Positions 16,603 through 24,820 of a stretch of 47,813 bases of DNA are shown piece by piece (within the stretch, counting starts at the first letter, position 1; each line of letters opens with the position of its first letter). The translations under genes and the position numbers were made by a program. The stretch lies in the NCBI RefSeq assembly GCF_000482245.1, contig NZ_AWNH01000025.1, forward strand, positions 1-47,813. Direction: 5' to 3'. Under the pieces are notes generated by a model. It searched no databases. It was not told the DNA's origin and saw only the letters and a program-made list of their open reading frames with translations. The stretch comes from Leptolyngbya sp. Heron Island J. Lineage in GTDB: Bacteria; Cyanobacteriota; Cyanobacteriia; Phormidesmidales; Phormidesmidaceae.

Positions 16603-18477
16603 CTAGATATTGATGCTTTGGGGAATATTTTTGGGTAGTAAATACTCGTAGGGAGACCGATCGCGATTACGCTCATGGATAATATCTGTAATCTCTTCGA
16701 GACGGTTTTGAAACTGTTCTAGCGGGATTTTGATATTGGCATCCTGGAAATGATTTTTCTCGTACTGTCCTAACTGTGTGAAGTGGACAGAGCCTAGCAG
16801 ATGCAATAACTTAAGTTGCTCCTGCGCTTGGTCGATGGGGGGTAATAAGCTCAGGTAGTTTGCTTGAGTGGTGTGCTCTCCGAGATTTTCTAATGCGGCA
16901 TAGCCAGCGGTTGGCATGGCTGGGGCGTAGCTCATGATTTCCTTTTGGGGGAAATTGACTGCTGCATGTTGGGCGCTAGCGGTGAATATAATCAGCGTGA
17001 TGGCGTCAATCAGATATGCAAGGGTTTGGAGCTGCCCTTCGGCTTCGCCGAATTCTTGGACGCGACCGCCATTGTGGGCGCTTAGTTCCTGTGCCCATGC
17101 CTGTAGAGCGTTATCCTGCTGAACGGCCGCATCATTGGCATAGTAGAGGCTGAGATAGTTTTCGGCCCAGTCATGAATGGCGTCCCAAATTAAGATGCTG
17201 TCGTCACGGTAGGGGTAAATGGGGAGGCTATCTGTATCGTCTACTCCGCGCTGCTGAAGTTGTTTGGGTAACATGGCGGAGTTAAAGCCGTAGGTCTGGA
17301 CGCCGATGACAGCAAATACTCGCGAGGTATCGATGGTGGCTGAGAGAATCTTGTTGACGCCACCGCCAGGGGCGATCAGCTTGGCTTGGGCTTCGTTATT
17401 GATGGCTAGCATGCCCTGGAAGTGGGGGCGGAGCAGGAGGCTGAGGGGATGGTCGTCGGATAGTTGGCGGTGGGTTGCGATCGCAAATGGTCCAATCAAC
17501 AAATGAGTACGTGCCAGATGGGTGACTGCCTCATGGAAATTAGCATCAGCAATCTGCACCATGGTCTTTGCACAGAGCCAGGCATAGGGATTTGATTGCG
17601 GGGTATAAAGAGGAAACTCCTCGGGATTTTGCCCACATTGAATTGCTACTGGCCGCAAACGGCGATCGCCCGTTTTTGCTACAGCAAATAACGCAAGTGG
17701 CGCGTAGAGATATTTCTGCGCCTCAGGAAATGAACCGTTGATGGCTCCATCCAGAATGCCATAATCAGCTAGGTATAAACGTCCTTCAGCATAGGCATCG
17801 GCCAGGGAATCCGTTTCTCCCATGCCCCCTTTGTACAGAGTCTCTGTGATGGGCAGACGAGCATCCGGTGTTGACAGCCGCTTGATCATGACTGGATTTG
17901 GCCCGGCTACCTGCATTGATGCAAACACCTCATCGGTTTCGTAGGTGTAGGCGATGTCTGGTAAGTCAATCGTTTGAAACAGAGCCTGAAAATCTTTAAT
18001 GTCCTGGCCGCGCCCTACAGGCGCATCGAGTTTTAACTTCTGTTGCACATTGGCGGCAAAATCTCGTAGAAAATCGCCATTGACACTCTGAATAATCTCT
18101 TTGATCAGGTTTTCTAGCTCTTCTGCCTTTAAGGATAACCGCGTAAATAGAATCCTGGGTATAAACTTTGCTCCCTGCCAGAGGATTTTCAGCCGAGACC
18201 TCACTGAATAGTCTGCTAAAGTCTCCTGAAAAGTCTCTATGAGAAAGGCTTTAACATCGTCTGCGGCTCCTGATTTACCTTGATCACCTCGATTGACAAT
18301 AATCGTATTAACCAGTATTTCAAAACCAACTTTAGCCACCATCAAACGCCATCGCGAAGAAAATTGCTCTTCCTCTGATAGCTTATCCACCATAGCTATG
18401 GGCGGAATATGGGTATAGTTGTATTGATATTCTAAACGTTTTTTATGTTGGTCTGGGTTGGAGTAGCTTGCAGTCAT
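16603..18477 (-). CDS. Lipoxygenase
   Basis: 624 residues, a bacterial-size lipoxygenase without the plant PLAT domain. The iron ligands are visible: H315 and H320 in HEAVTHLARTH, H504 and N508 in AQHAAVNFPQ, and the C-terminal isoleucine 624. The conserved ATHRQLSDDHPLSLLLRPHF block after the first ligands is typical. It inserts O2 into polyunsaturated fatty acids to give hydroperoxides. It leads an operon with the P450 (27 bp gap) and the 190-residue unknown. No signal peptide is present. The positional specificity cannot be read with confidence. Confidence 0.92.
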   Translation of the reverse strand: MTASYSNPDQHKKRLEYQYNYTHIPPIAMVDKLSEEEQFSSRWRLMVAKVGFEILVNTIIVNRGDQGKSGAADDVKAFLIETFQETLADYSVRSRLKILWQGAKFIPRILFTRLSLKAEELENLIKEIIQSVNGDFLRDFAANVQQKLKLDAPVGRGQDIKDFQALFQTIDLPDIAYTYETDEVFASMQVAGPNPVMIKRLSTPDARLPITETLYKGGMGETDSLADAYAEGRLYLADYGILDGAINGSFPEAQKYLYAPLALFAVAKTGDRRLRPVAIQCGQNPEEFPLYTPQSNPYAWLCAKTMVQIADANFHEAVTHLARTHLLIGPFAIATHRQLSDDHPLSLLLRPHFQGMLAINNEAQAKLIAPGGGVNKILSATIDTSRVFAVIGVQTYGFNSAMLPKQLQQRGVDDTDSLPIYPYRDDSILIWDAIHDWAENYLSLYYANDAAVQQDNALQAWAQELSAHNGGRVQEFGEAEGQLQTLAYLIDAITLIIFTASAQHAAVNFPQKEIMSYAPAMPTAGYAALENLGEHTTQANYLSLLPPIDQAQEQLKLLHLLGSVHFTQLGQYEKNHFQDANIKIPLEQFQNRLEEITDIIHERNRDRSPYEYLLPKNIPQSINI

Positions 18478-18838
18478 GGGCGGTCCCCCCTGAACTGTTG
18501 TGATCGCAATTATTGAAAAATGAAGTAGGTCATCCTAATCAGTTATTAGATATCGATTGCCCCTTCAGTCTCCTCAGCTTGAGGAAACTTGAACTTAAAG
18601 CCTCCAGGATTGAGGGTTTGGGGCAAAAGCCAAGCCGTTTAACAGCTTGGCTTTATCTTAAAAAAGATTAAGTTCGCTTACTTGGTACAGGGATTAGACA
18701 GCTCTCTCCATAAAAGAACTGCCTGATTGTTAGATACAGGAGACCCAACCCAAATTCCGCATCATCATATTTCGGAAGAACGTACTTATGAAACAAGATG
18801 AGTCAGTATTGAGATCCGTGCTGAGATCTAACACGACA
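18478..18838. other. Intergenic region upstream of lipoxygenase with a 10-bp hairpin
   Basis: This 361-bp gap should hold the lipoxygenase promoter, but I see no clear -35/-10 pair. It contains a perfect 10-bp inverted repeat with arms at 18626-18635 and 18645-18654 (AAAGCCAAGC, 9-nt loop) and a smaller one at 18571-18585. Neither is followed by a long T run, so a terminator role for either flanking gene is uncertain. I see no open frame that looks coding. Confidence 0.5.
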
Positions 18839-19765
18839 TCAATGCTGTGCTCTGGTGTGTTTCATGGCTCGCGGCTGGTGGGGTGTACGTAATGGAGTGG
18901 CCCGAGCAGCGGTAATCTTTTGTCCTAGTAAAACGCTGGAAAAGATAATTGCCATCCCGCAGACTTGAATGGTCGTTAAGGTTTGGTGGAGCCAGAGGAA
19001 TCCCAGTAAGGTGGCCATGACTGGACTGAGCAAGCCTAGATAAGAAGCGGCTGTAGCAGAAAGCTGCCCAATCCCTCGAAACCAGAGTAAATACGCTAAC
19101 CCTGTGCCTACAGTGCCTAGATATATCAAGCCTTGCAGGTGCGTTGGCGTTAATTCGGTAAAGGGACCTTCTATGATTAGGGCAACTGGGAGCAGTAATG
19201 CTCCGCCCATTGTGAGTTGCCAGGCTGTGAATGCCAGCAGGGAAACGGGAGGTTGCCAGCGTTTAACTAAGACGGTGCCGAGTCCCATAGTAGCGGCTCC
19301 AGCTAGAGCGGCGAGAATACCCCAGGGATCTAACTGAGCAGACGGGCCGAGCACGAGCATCGCGATTCCTATAAAACCGGCGATCGCAATGGCAATAGTT
19401 CCTTTAGCGGGCTTTTCTTGCAAAATTAGCCAGGAGAATAGGACTACTAGTAAGGGCTGAATCGCGCCAGCGGTGGCGGCAACGCCACCGGGTAGGCGAT
19501 AGGCGGCTACAAACAACAACGCCTGAAAAATACCGATGTTGAGTGCGCCCAGCACCAGAATTCTCCACCACCAAATGCCGTGGGGTAATTTCCGGAGGGC
19601 AATGGTTAGTAAGAGACCAATGGGGAGCGATCGCAATGCTGCAACGAGCAGCGGATGCCCAGAGGGCAAGAACTCTGTTGCGACAATGTAAGTTGTTCCC
19701 CAAGCCAGGGGGGCCAGCGCTGTCAGCGCAATATCTCGCAGTTGAATAGTTGAGTGTTTCATCAT
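18839..19765 (-). CDS. EamA/DMT-family transporter
   Basis: 308 residues with about ten hydrophobic segments in two similar halves, as in drug/metabolite transporters of the EamA type. The first half starts ALAPLAWGTTYIVATEFLP, the classic EamA opening; the second half repeats the pattern around AATMGLGTVLVKRW. An inner-membrane exporter of small metabolites or amino acids is the family role; the substrate cannot be told. The ATG at 19763-19765 is used. It lies downstream of the VOC gene on the same strand, separated by a strong hairpin. Confidence 0.85.
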   Translation of the reverse strand: MMKHSTIQLRDIALTALAPLAWGTTYIVATEFLPSGHPLLVAALRSLPIGLLLTIALRKLPHGIWWWRILVLGALNIGIFQALLFVAAYRLPGGVAATAGAIQPLLVVLFSWLILQEKPAKGTIAIAIAGFIGIAMLVLGPSAQLDPWGILAALAGAATMGLGTVLVKRWQPPVSLLAFTAWQLTMGGALLLPVALIIEGPFTELTPTHLQGLIYLGTVGTGLAYLLWFRGIGQLSATAASYLGLLSPVMATLLGFLWLHQTLTTIQVCGMAIIFSSVLLGQKITAARATPLRTPHQPRAMKHTRAQH

Positions 19766-19811
19766 TGGATATGCAGAGAATTAACGAAGGTAGTGGACAC
19801 TGAAGGGATTG

Positions 19812-19850
19812 CCCCCATCTATAGCCTCAACCTGAGGCTGTAGATGGGGG
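19812..19850 (-). terminator. Hairpin after the VOC gene
   Basis: An 18-bp stem with one mismatch and a 3-nt loop (arms 19812-19829 and 19833-19850, CCCCCATCTATAGCCTCA with its complement). It begins 24 bp beyond the VOC stop. There is no strong T tract on either strand, so it may be an interspersed repeat or an RNA-stability hairpin rather than a true intrinsic terminator. Confidence 0.5.
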
Positions 19851-19874
19851 AGGAGTGATGGGGGAATGGAGGGA

Positions 19875-20291
19875 TTATTTAAGTGCGGGGGCCTCAGGTA
19901 GCGGCAGTTGGGTGAATTCGAGGACATTTAGGTCTGGATCACGGATAAAAATCGATGTTTTTCCATCGCCAAATGTGACGGGTCCTTCGGTGATTTGGAT
20001 GTTGCAGGACTCTAGAAAGGCTTGCGCTTTCTCAATTGAAGCGACTGCGATCGCATAGTGGGTATAGCCGGGATATCGTTTGTCCACATCCATCAGAATG
20101 TTTTGTCGGCCATTGTTGTGATCTCCAGTTGCAATCAGATTAATCTCAACTCCACTGGGATGTTTAACAACAAAAACCTGTTCTTTCTTATCTTGCCGAA
20201 TGACATCAAATCCAAGGGTTTGATAAAACCCCATAGATCGATCTGCGTCCATGACCCGAAGACCGATATGGTCAAGCTTTTGAATTTGCAT
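19875..20291 (-). CDS. VOC (glyoxalase/bleomycin-resistance) family protein
   Basis: 138 residues with two beta-alpha-beta-beta-beta modules. LDHIGLRVMDADRSMGFYQTLGF opens the first, with a metal-binding histidine; YTHYAIAVASIEKAQAFLE opens the second; IFIRDPDLNVLEFTQ supplies the last conserved glutamate. Members are metal-dependent lyases, dioxygenases or resistance proteins, and the precise reaction is not visible. It is divergent from a MarR gene with an operator-like inverted repeat between them. This suggests that the MarR protein controls it in response to a small aromatic or toxic compound. Confidence 0.8.
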   Translation of the reverse strand: MQIQKLDHIGLRVMDADRSMGFYQTLGFDVIRQDKKEQVFVVKHPSGVEINLIATGDHNNGRQNILMDVDKRYPGYTHYAIAVASIEKAQAFLESCNIQITEGPVTFGDGKTSIFIRDPDLNVLEFTQLPLPEAPALK

Positions 20292-20337
20292 AACGTCCTC
20301 CGTAACACTAGGACAGTGCTGCGCGTCCTTTGTCTTG

Positions 20338-20383
20338 ATATAAAGATACTCGATTTAAAGGTAGATATCAAGTATCTTTATAT
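20338..20383. promoter_or_regulatory. Operator-like inverted repeat between VOC and MarR genes
   Basis: A perfect 13-bp inverted repeat, ATATAAAGATACT at 20338-20350 and its complement at 20371-20383, with centres 33 bp apart (three turns). A second small dyad, AGATA-TCAAG-TATCT, lies at 20363-20377. It occupies the divergent promoter region and ends 18 bp before the MarR ATG, as expected for an autoregulated MarR operator. Confidence 0.65.
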
Positions 20384-20400
20384 AGAGATATAATCAAGCC

Positions 20401-20892
20401 ATGACTTACGATCAAATCGACAAAATTTTGACCCAGTGGCGGGATGAAACGCCCGACCTGGATCTTTCATCCCTGGCGGTGATTGGCCGTATCTTGCAGC
20501 TTGCTCGCCTGCTGGAAAAGCACCGAGAAACGGTGCTAGCTGATTTTGATCTAAATCTTTGGTCCTTTGATATGCTGGCAACGCTGCGGCGACAAGGACC
20601 GCCTTACCAGCTCAAGCCGACCGAGCTTTATGGTTTGCTGATGCTGTCTTCAGGGGCAATGACCAACCGCATCGATCGCCTTGAAAAAGCGGGATGGGTG
20701 ACGCGGTTGCGCGACCCCGACGATCGGCGCAGCGTCATTGTGCAACTGACAAATCAAGGGATGGAATACGTTGATACAGTTATGCCTGTATTGTTTGAGC
20801 GGGAAAATCGGCTGTTAGATGATTTGAGTCAAGCTGAAACCGCAACGCTGATCACTTTGTTGCGCAAATTTCTGGATACAATGAGCCGCTAG
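20401..20892 (+). CDS. MarR-family transcriptional regulator
   Basis: 163 residues. The winged helix is recognisable: FDMLATLRRQGPPYQLKPTELYGLLMLSSGAMTNRIDRLEKAGW forms the HTH and RLRDPDDRRSVIVQLT the wing with the conserved D-x-R. Flanking helices would form the dimer. It is divergent from the VOC protein gene and has a 13-bp inverted repeat in its promoter. Family knowledge suggests a ligand-released repressor of its own gene and of the neighbour. Confidence 0.9.
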   Translation: MTYDQIDKILTQWRDETPDLDLSSLAVIGRILQLARLLEKHRETVLADFDLNLWSFDMLATLRRQGPPYQLKPTELYGLLMLSSGAMTNRIDRLEKAGWVTRLRDPDDRRSVIVQLTNQGMEYVDTVMPVLFERENRLLDDLSQAETATLITLLRKFLDTMSR

Positions 20893-20923
20893 CTTAATGC
20901 CATCATATTTACACTACGGTGTC

Positions 20924-21541
20924 CTACCGGCGATCCCTTGGATGGTAAGGGGTTTCGTTTAGTAAATGGCTGACGAGTAACTTCAGAAAAAACAAGGGTA
21001 AGAACCATTCCAGGCCTGGTGTGGGTGTGAAGAGATAGCGATCGCACAGCAGCGCTAGACTATACAATCCCAAGGCAACTGGGCGTTGCAGGTATAGCGG
21101 ACTGGCTAAAATCAGGCCAGCTGCTAGTAACAAATAACTCGACACTCCAGCAAAAAAGAGCCCGTCTGCTCCTCGAAACAGCCAGGCTACCAGGCCAATA
21201 TGCAACAAATGCACCCCAACAAAGGTCAAATGCTGTCGCCATCCTTGCCCCGGACGGTGATACCAGCGCTTGGCGGCGGCGGTGGCATTGGTCAACACGC
21301 CTCCAACTAAGTCAAACCCTAAAATTGCTATCAGGCTCAGTTGCAGAGGGCTGAGGCCCAGCGACAGGGTCAAGGCATAAAGGGGAGCTGCGATCGCAGT
21401 GGCCACCGACGGCACTAGCTGCAGCACCAACTCCGCCCGAGTTGCCCCCGGTCCAATCAATCGATCTAGCTGCCCTTGCCACCCCGAACGAGGCACGGGC
21501 TGGAGATAAGACACATCAGACTGCATGAATGCTGGCTCCAT
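20924..21541 (-). CDS. Integral membrane protein of unknown function
   Basis: 205 residues with five or six hydrophobic segments (for example VATAIAAPLYALTLSLG, LSLIAILGFDLVGGVL, HLTFVGVHLLHIGLVAWLF, LFFAGVSSYLLLAAGLILA). I start it at the ATG at 21541, preceded by GAGG; the longer TTG frame would begin inside the operator. I do not recognise the family. It is divergent from a TetR gene, with two operator copies between them, so it is very likely the regulated target. An efflux or membrane-stress role is a guess. Confidence 0.7.
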   Translation of the reverse strand: MEPAFMQSDVSYLQPVPRSGWQGQLDRLIGPGATRAELVLQLVPSVATAIAAPLYALTLSLGLSPLQLSLIAILGFDLVGGVLTNATAAAKRWYHRPGQGWRQHLTFVGVHLLHIGLVAWLFRGADGLFFAGVSSYLLLAAGLILASPLYLQRPVALGLYSLALLCDRYLFTPTPGLEWFLPLFFLKLLVSHLLNETPYHPRDRR

Positions 21542-21552
21542 AAATGCTACCT

Positions 21553-21590
21553 CATAACAGTTGTTATGCAATAAGATAACAACTGTTATG
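21553..21590. promoter_or_regulatory. Two TetR-type operators in inverted order
   Basis: CATAACAGTTGTTATG at 21553-21568, and its reverse complement (lacking one base) ATAACAACTGTTATG at 21576-21590. Each is a 7-bp palindrome around a 2-bp centre, and they lie 22-23 bp apart, two helical turns. They sit immediately before the membrane-protein ribosome site and about 40 bp before the TetR start, so one occupied pair could shut both promoters. Confidence 0.75.
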
Positions 21591-21627
21591 ATATGCTGTC
21601 AACACGGTTCCATAACTAAAGTTGTCA

Positions 21628-22242
21628 ATGCCTATGGCTCAAAATGACCGGCGGCTTGAAGTTTCAGCGGCGGCCTGGCGAGTGATTGTTCGAGAAGGGC
21701 TTGACCGCGCCAGTATGCGAGCGATTGCCCAGGAGATGAATTGCACAACGGGGGTAGTGACCCATTACTTTCGCAATAAACAAGAATTGATCTTATTTGC
21801 TCTGCATCAGGTGACGGAGCGGCTGCGGGGCAGGATGGAAAGTGCGATCGCTAGCTGTTCTGGAGCTGATCGTCTAGTGGCGATGCTGTCCGCATTTCTG
21901 CCTGTTGATCCAGAACAGCTAGATATTTTGAAGGTATGGGTGGCGTTTCTGGGCTATGCGGTTGGGCGCGAGCAGCTGATGGCAGAGCATCAACAAAGTG
22001 CTGGGCAATTGCGACAAGTCGTGGTTCAAGAATTGGTGATGCTTCAACAACAGCAGGAAATTCGGGCTGACATCAACCCAGAAATTGAGGCGAATGTGCT
22101 GTTGGCATTGGTGAATGGTATCAGTCTGGACACTTTGATTCAATCACAGCGGCTAAGCCCAGAGCGGCAAGCGGCCATCTTACACAGCTATGTGGAGGGG
22201 CTACGCTCCAGTCCCGACTTGCGATCGCCCGTTCCTTTTTAG
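21628..22242 (+). CDS. TetR-family transcriptional regulator
   Basis: 204 residues from the ATG at 21628 (others at 21622 TTG and 21634). The N-terminal HTH is clear: AAWRVIVREGLDRASMRAIAQEMNCTTGVVTHYFRNKQELILFAL. The rest is the helical ligand and dimer domain of the AcrR/BetI type. It is divergent from a membrane protein and shares two operators with it. Family knowledge suggests a repressor released by a small ligand; the ligand is unknown. Confidence 0.9.
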   Translation: MPMAQNDRRLEVSAAAWRVIVREGLDRASMRAIAQEMNCTTGVVTHYFRNKQELILFALHQVTERLRGRMESAIASCSGADRLVAMLSAFLPVDPEQLDILKVWVAFLGYAVGREQLMAEHQQSAGQLRQVVVQELVMLQQQQEIRADINPEIEANVLLALVNGISLDTLIQSQRLSPERQAAILHSYVEGLRSSPDLRSPVPF

Positions 22243-22337
22243 ACACTAGCGGTTGTATTCAGCGGATGCAGACTGCCTAACGATAAGGGCGAGTCAGTTT
22301 CGCTGTAACACGGTTGTTATGGGGCGATTGCCCATCT

Positions 22338-23324
22338 CTACAACAGCTTAAATCGACGCACGAAGAAACGATCGGGAACTTCGGTTTCTTGTCCTGGTCT
22401 CAGACGATGGCGGATCTGGGACTCAGTAACCCAAATCTCTTGTCCAACTAGCGTCAGATTAACGGGTGACTTAAGATCAGAGGCTAATGTCTCAATTGGC
22501 GTTGGGTTCGTTCCAGGTGCAAAACTATTGATGCGTAAAAGATGACCATTACCGCTTGTAGCTGCGCCTTCGGTTAGAATCAATGAACCATCAGGGGCAA
22601 ATTGCATACCATCTGGATTCTCCAGCAATCTTTCCAAAGGAATCTCTTCAACTGTTGGAGATCCACCAAGTTGAGGCATCACTTTGAATAGAGTACCGTT
22701 AGAGTAATTCCCTACAATGATGACCCCATCCACTCTCCGTGCAATTCCAGCCAGTCCAATGCGCTCGGCTCGAAACCGCTCATCAATTACCCAAGTCTGC
22801 AACTGGCTTGTTCCCGGAGCCAAGTAGTGAATCCGAGCCAGAGTGCTGTCGGTGACGTAAACACCACCATCTGGATCAATGGCCAGATCATTGCCGAAAC
22901 CACCCTCCGGCATAAAAATTATCTGCAGCACATTACCAGAACGAACATCGATGGCAAAGATACGCGGTGGGCGATGAACAGTCTCCCCATTGGCGCTACG
23001 AGTTCCCAGGAAATCAGGCGAACTGCCCCAGAGAATACCGCGTGGTTGATCAAGTCGTAATGCGGTGGCGGCAAATACCTCATTATTACCAGGGAAAAAT
23101 ATCTCGGTCTTGCCGTCAGGCGTGATGCGCAAAATCTGTCCACTGGTAATGGAGCCAATATAGAGTGTGCCGTCACTGCCATGGGAAATACCATTGGGAT
23201 ACTGAAAACCAGCAGGTAGTTCGATCGGCTCTAGTTCCCTTGCAGAGGCGGCAATTGGTTGATTGGAGGACAGCACGATCGTACCCGCACATCCTAAAAC
23301 TAAAAGAAATTCTCGTCGTTTCAT
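22338..23324 (-). CDS. Exported SMP-30/gluconolactonase-like beta-propeller protein
   Basis: 328 residues. It opens with KRREFLLVLGCAGTIVLSS, a signal sequence with twin arginines and a possible lipobox cysteine, so it is exported to the periplasm. The rest is beta-propeller-like: repeated blocks of the form FQYPNGISHGSDGTLYIGS, GFGNDLAIDPDGGVYVTD and ENPDGMQFAPDGSLILTE, as in SMP-30/LRE and strictosidine-synthase-like proteins. The reaction is uncertain (lactonase or esterase). It starts 14 bp after the SDR stop and is co-transcribed with it. Confidence 0.75.
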   Translation of the reverse strand: MKRREFLLVLGCAGTIVLSSNQPIAASARELEPIELPAGFQYPNGISHGSDGTLYIGSITSGQILRITPDGKTEIFFPGNNEVFAATALRLDQPRGILWGSSPDFLGTRSANGETVHRPPRIFAIDVRSGNVLQIIFMPEGGFGNDLAIDPDGGVYVTDSTLARIHYLAPGTSQLQTWVIDERFRAERIGLAGIARRVDGVIIVGNYSNGTLFKVMPQLGGSPTVEEIPLERLLENPDGMQFAPDGSLILTEGAATSGNGHLLRINSFAPGTNPTPIETLASDLKSPVNLTLVGQEIWVTESQIRHRLRPGQETEVPDRFFVRRFKLL

Positions 23325-23338
23325 TGCATTACTCCCTT

Positions 23339-24121
23339 TTAAGCGACGCGATGTCCGGGAATGGCATATCCGCCATCCACAGAGATGGTTTGTCCAGTGA
23401 TGTATGAGGCGGCATCAGAGCAGAGCCACAGTACGGTTTTTGCCACTTCTTCGGAACTACCTAACCGTTTGATTGGAATGTGGTGAGTGAAGGCTTGCAC
23501 AACGGCATCCTTTGGGTCGTCGGGATTGCCAAAGCGACGAAACATCTCCGTATCAATGATGCCGGGATTGATATTATTGATGCGAATGTTGCGACTTGCG
23601 TAGGCCAAGGCGGCAGGTCTGACCATGCCATCCAATCCACCTTTACTGGCTGAATAGATTGTAGAACCGGCTAACCCACCTTTTGCTAGCCAAGACGATG
23701 TATTGACAATCGCGCCTCCGCTTTCTTGTTTGAGCATTTGTTCAATTTCATACTTCATGCAGAGCCAAACTGCTTTCAGGTTGATCGTGATTGTGTGTTC
23801 CCAGTCGCGTTCTGTTAGCTCGGTGATGGGGGCAAATTTACCTTCTGTTCCGGCGTTGTTGAAGGCGAAATCCAGGCGACCGTGATAGTCGACTACTCTT
23901 TCGATCAGTGATTGAATCTCATCAGAATTTGCTACGTCTGTTTTCATAAAGTGAGCCTTCCACCCCAAATCATGGATTTGAGCAATCACATCTTGGCTTT
24001 GCTCTTCACGTCGCGCTGCAATGACTACTGTTGCCCCCTGTTTGGCAAATGCGATCGCAGCCGCTCGACCCATGCCAGAACTACCCCCAGTGATGAGGGC
24101 TACTTTGCCTTGAAACTTCAT
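23339..24121 (-). CDS. Short-chain dehydrogenase/reductase
   Basis: 260 residues of the classical SDR type. The cofactor motif TGGSSGMG is at about 11-18, NNAG near 88-91, the catalytic serine in NTSSWLAKG, and the YSASK pair (Y and K) near 155-159. The tail ASYITGQTISVDGGYAIPG is typical. It oxidises or reduces an alcohol or ketone with NAD(P); the substrate is unknown. It lies between the MerR gene (33 bp gap) and the SMP-30-like gene (14 bp gap), apparently one operon controlled by MerR. Confidence 0.9.
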   Translation of the reverse strand: MKFQGKVALITGGSSGMGRAAAIAFAKQGATVVIAARREEQSQDVIAQIHDLGWKAHFMKTDVANSDEIQSLIERVVDYHGRLDFAFNNAGTEGKFAPITELTERDWEHTITINLKAVWLCMKYEIEQMLKQESGGAIVNTSSWLAKGGLAGSTIYSASKGGLDGMVRPAALAYASRNIRINNINPGIIDTEMFRRFGNPDDPKDAVVQAFTHHIPIKRLGSSEEVAKTVLWLCSDAASYITGQTISVDGGYAIPGHRVA

Positions 24122-24154
24122 TGCTGAGTCTCCTAATCTAAATGAAGGTGAAAA

Positions 24155-24595
24155 TTATTTGTGCAATTTGCTGTCTAGAGACTTCTCAAGATGATGTTTC
24201 CAGAAAATACAGCTGTGATCATTTTCACCAGTTGCTTCCAGTTGTTTGTAGTGTTCAATTTTCAAGTCAATCACTTGCAAATGATGAGTCAGTTCCTCTA
24301 AGTGTTGTTTGACTTGATTGCGGTGCTCCTCAAGTAACCCCCGTCGTCCACTAACTTCATTGGGCTGCTGACGAACTAAATCTGCAAAGGCAATCACTTT
24401 TTTGATTGGCATTCCGGTTTCCCGCAAACGCACCAAAAACTCTAGCCAAGCAATATCTTCGGCGGAGTACCGTCGATGTCCATTAGATGCTCGGTAAATC
24501 GGAGCTAAAAGCCCAACTTTCTCGTAATAACGCAAAGTATGGATACTTAGCCCTGTTGCCTCAGAAACTTGTCGGATGGTGAATTCAGTCGTCAT
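24155..24595 (-). CDS. MerR-family transcriptional regulator
   Basis: 146 residues. The HTH (FTIRQVSEATGLSIHTLRYYEKVGLL) and the wing (NGHRRYSAEDIAWLEFL) are typical of MerR; a long dimer helix follows, with a histidine-rich turn near the C-terminus (TGENDHSCIFWKHH). There is one cysteine in that tail, so a metal or thiol sensor is possible but not shown. It leads the SDR and SMP-30-like genes. The promoter has the 19-bp MerR spacer with an operator dyad in it, so autoregulation is likely. Confidence 0.9.
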   Translation of the reverse strand: MTTEFTIRQVSEATGLSIHTLRYYEKVGLLAPIYRASNGHRRYSAEDIAWLEFLVRLRETGMPIKKVIAFADLVRQQPNEVSGRRGLLEEHRNQVKQHLEELTHHLQVIDLKIEHYKQLEATGENDHSCIFWKHHLEKSLDSKLHK

Positions 24596-24601
24596 GCCAA
24601 C

Positions 24602-24632
24602 ATCATAAAAGCTAGAGTACGCTCTAGGTCAA
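24602..24632 (-). promoter_or_regulatory. MerR-type promoter with 19-bp spacer and operator dyad
   Basis: On the minus strand, -35 TTGACC (24627-24632) and -10 TATGAT (24602-24607) are separated by 19 bp. The spacer holds most of the perfect dyad CTAGAG-CGTA-CTCTAG (24612-24627). An over-long spacer with a central dyad is the hallmark of promoters untwisted by MerR proteins. The -10 ends 7 bp before the ATG, so transcription would start at or next to the start codon (leaderless mRNA). Confidence 0.8.
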
Positions 24633-24820
24633 TAGCCGGTTCGCATAAATTTCTACTGTGTGCTTAAAGTTTTGTGAGCGCCCCGCCATCAATCTCAAAA
24701 AGCAATCTCAAGTTAACTGAACCCTAGACCATTAATGGAAGAAATTCGGTTGCTATATCTCCACCCAGGACTTGTTCTATAACGTTAGCGAGGGATCGTC
24801 GGGTAAACGCCATACGTTTC

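Noticed and set aside
16240-16638. A long plus-strand frame (132 codons) inside the P450 and the end of the lipoxygenase
   Set aside because: It is antisense to two well-supported genes with clear catalytic motifs, so it is a shadow frame.
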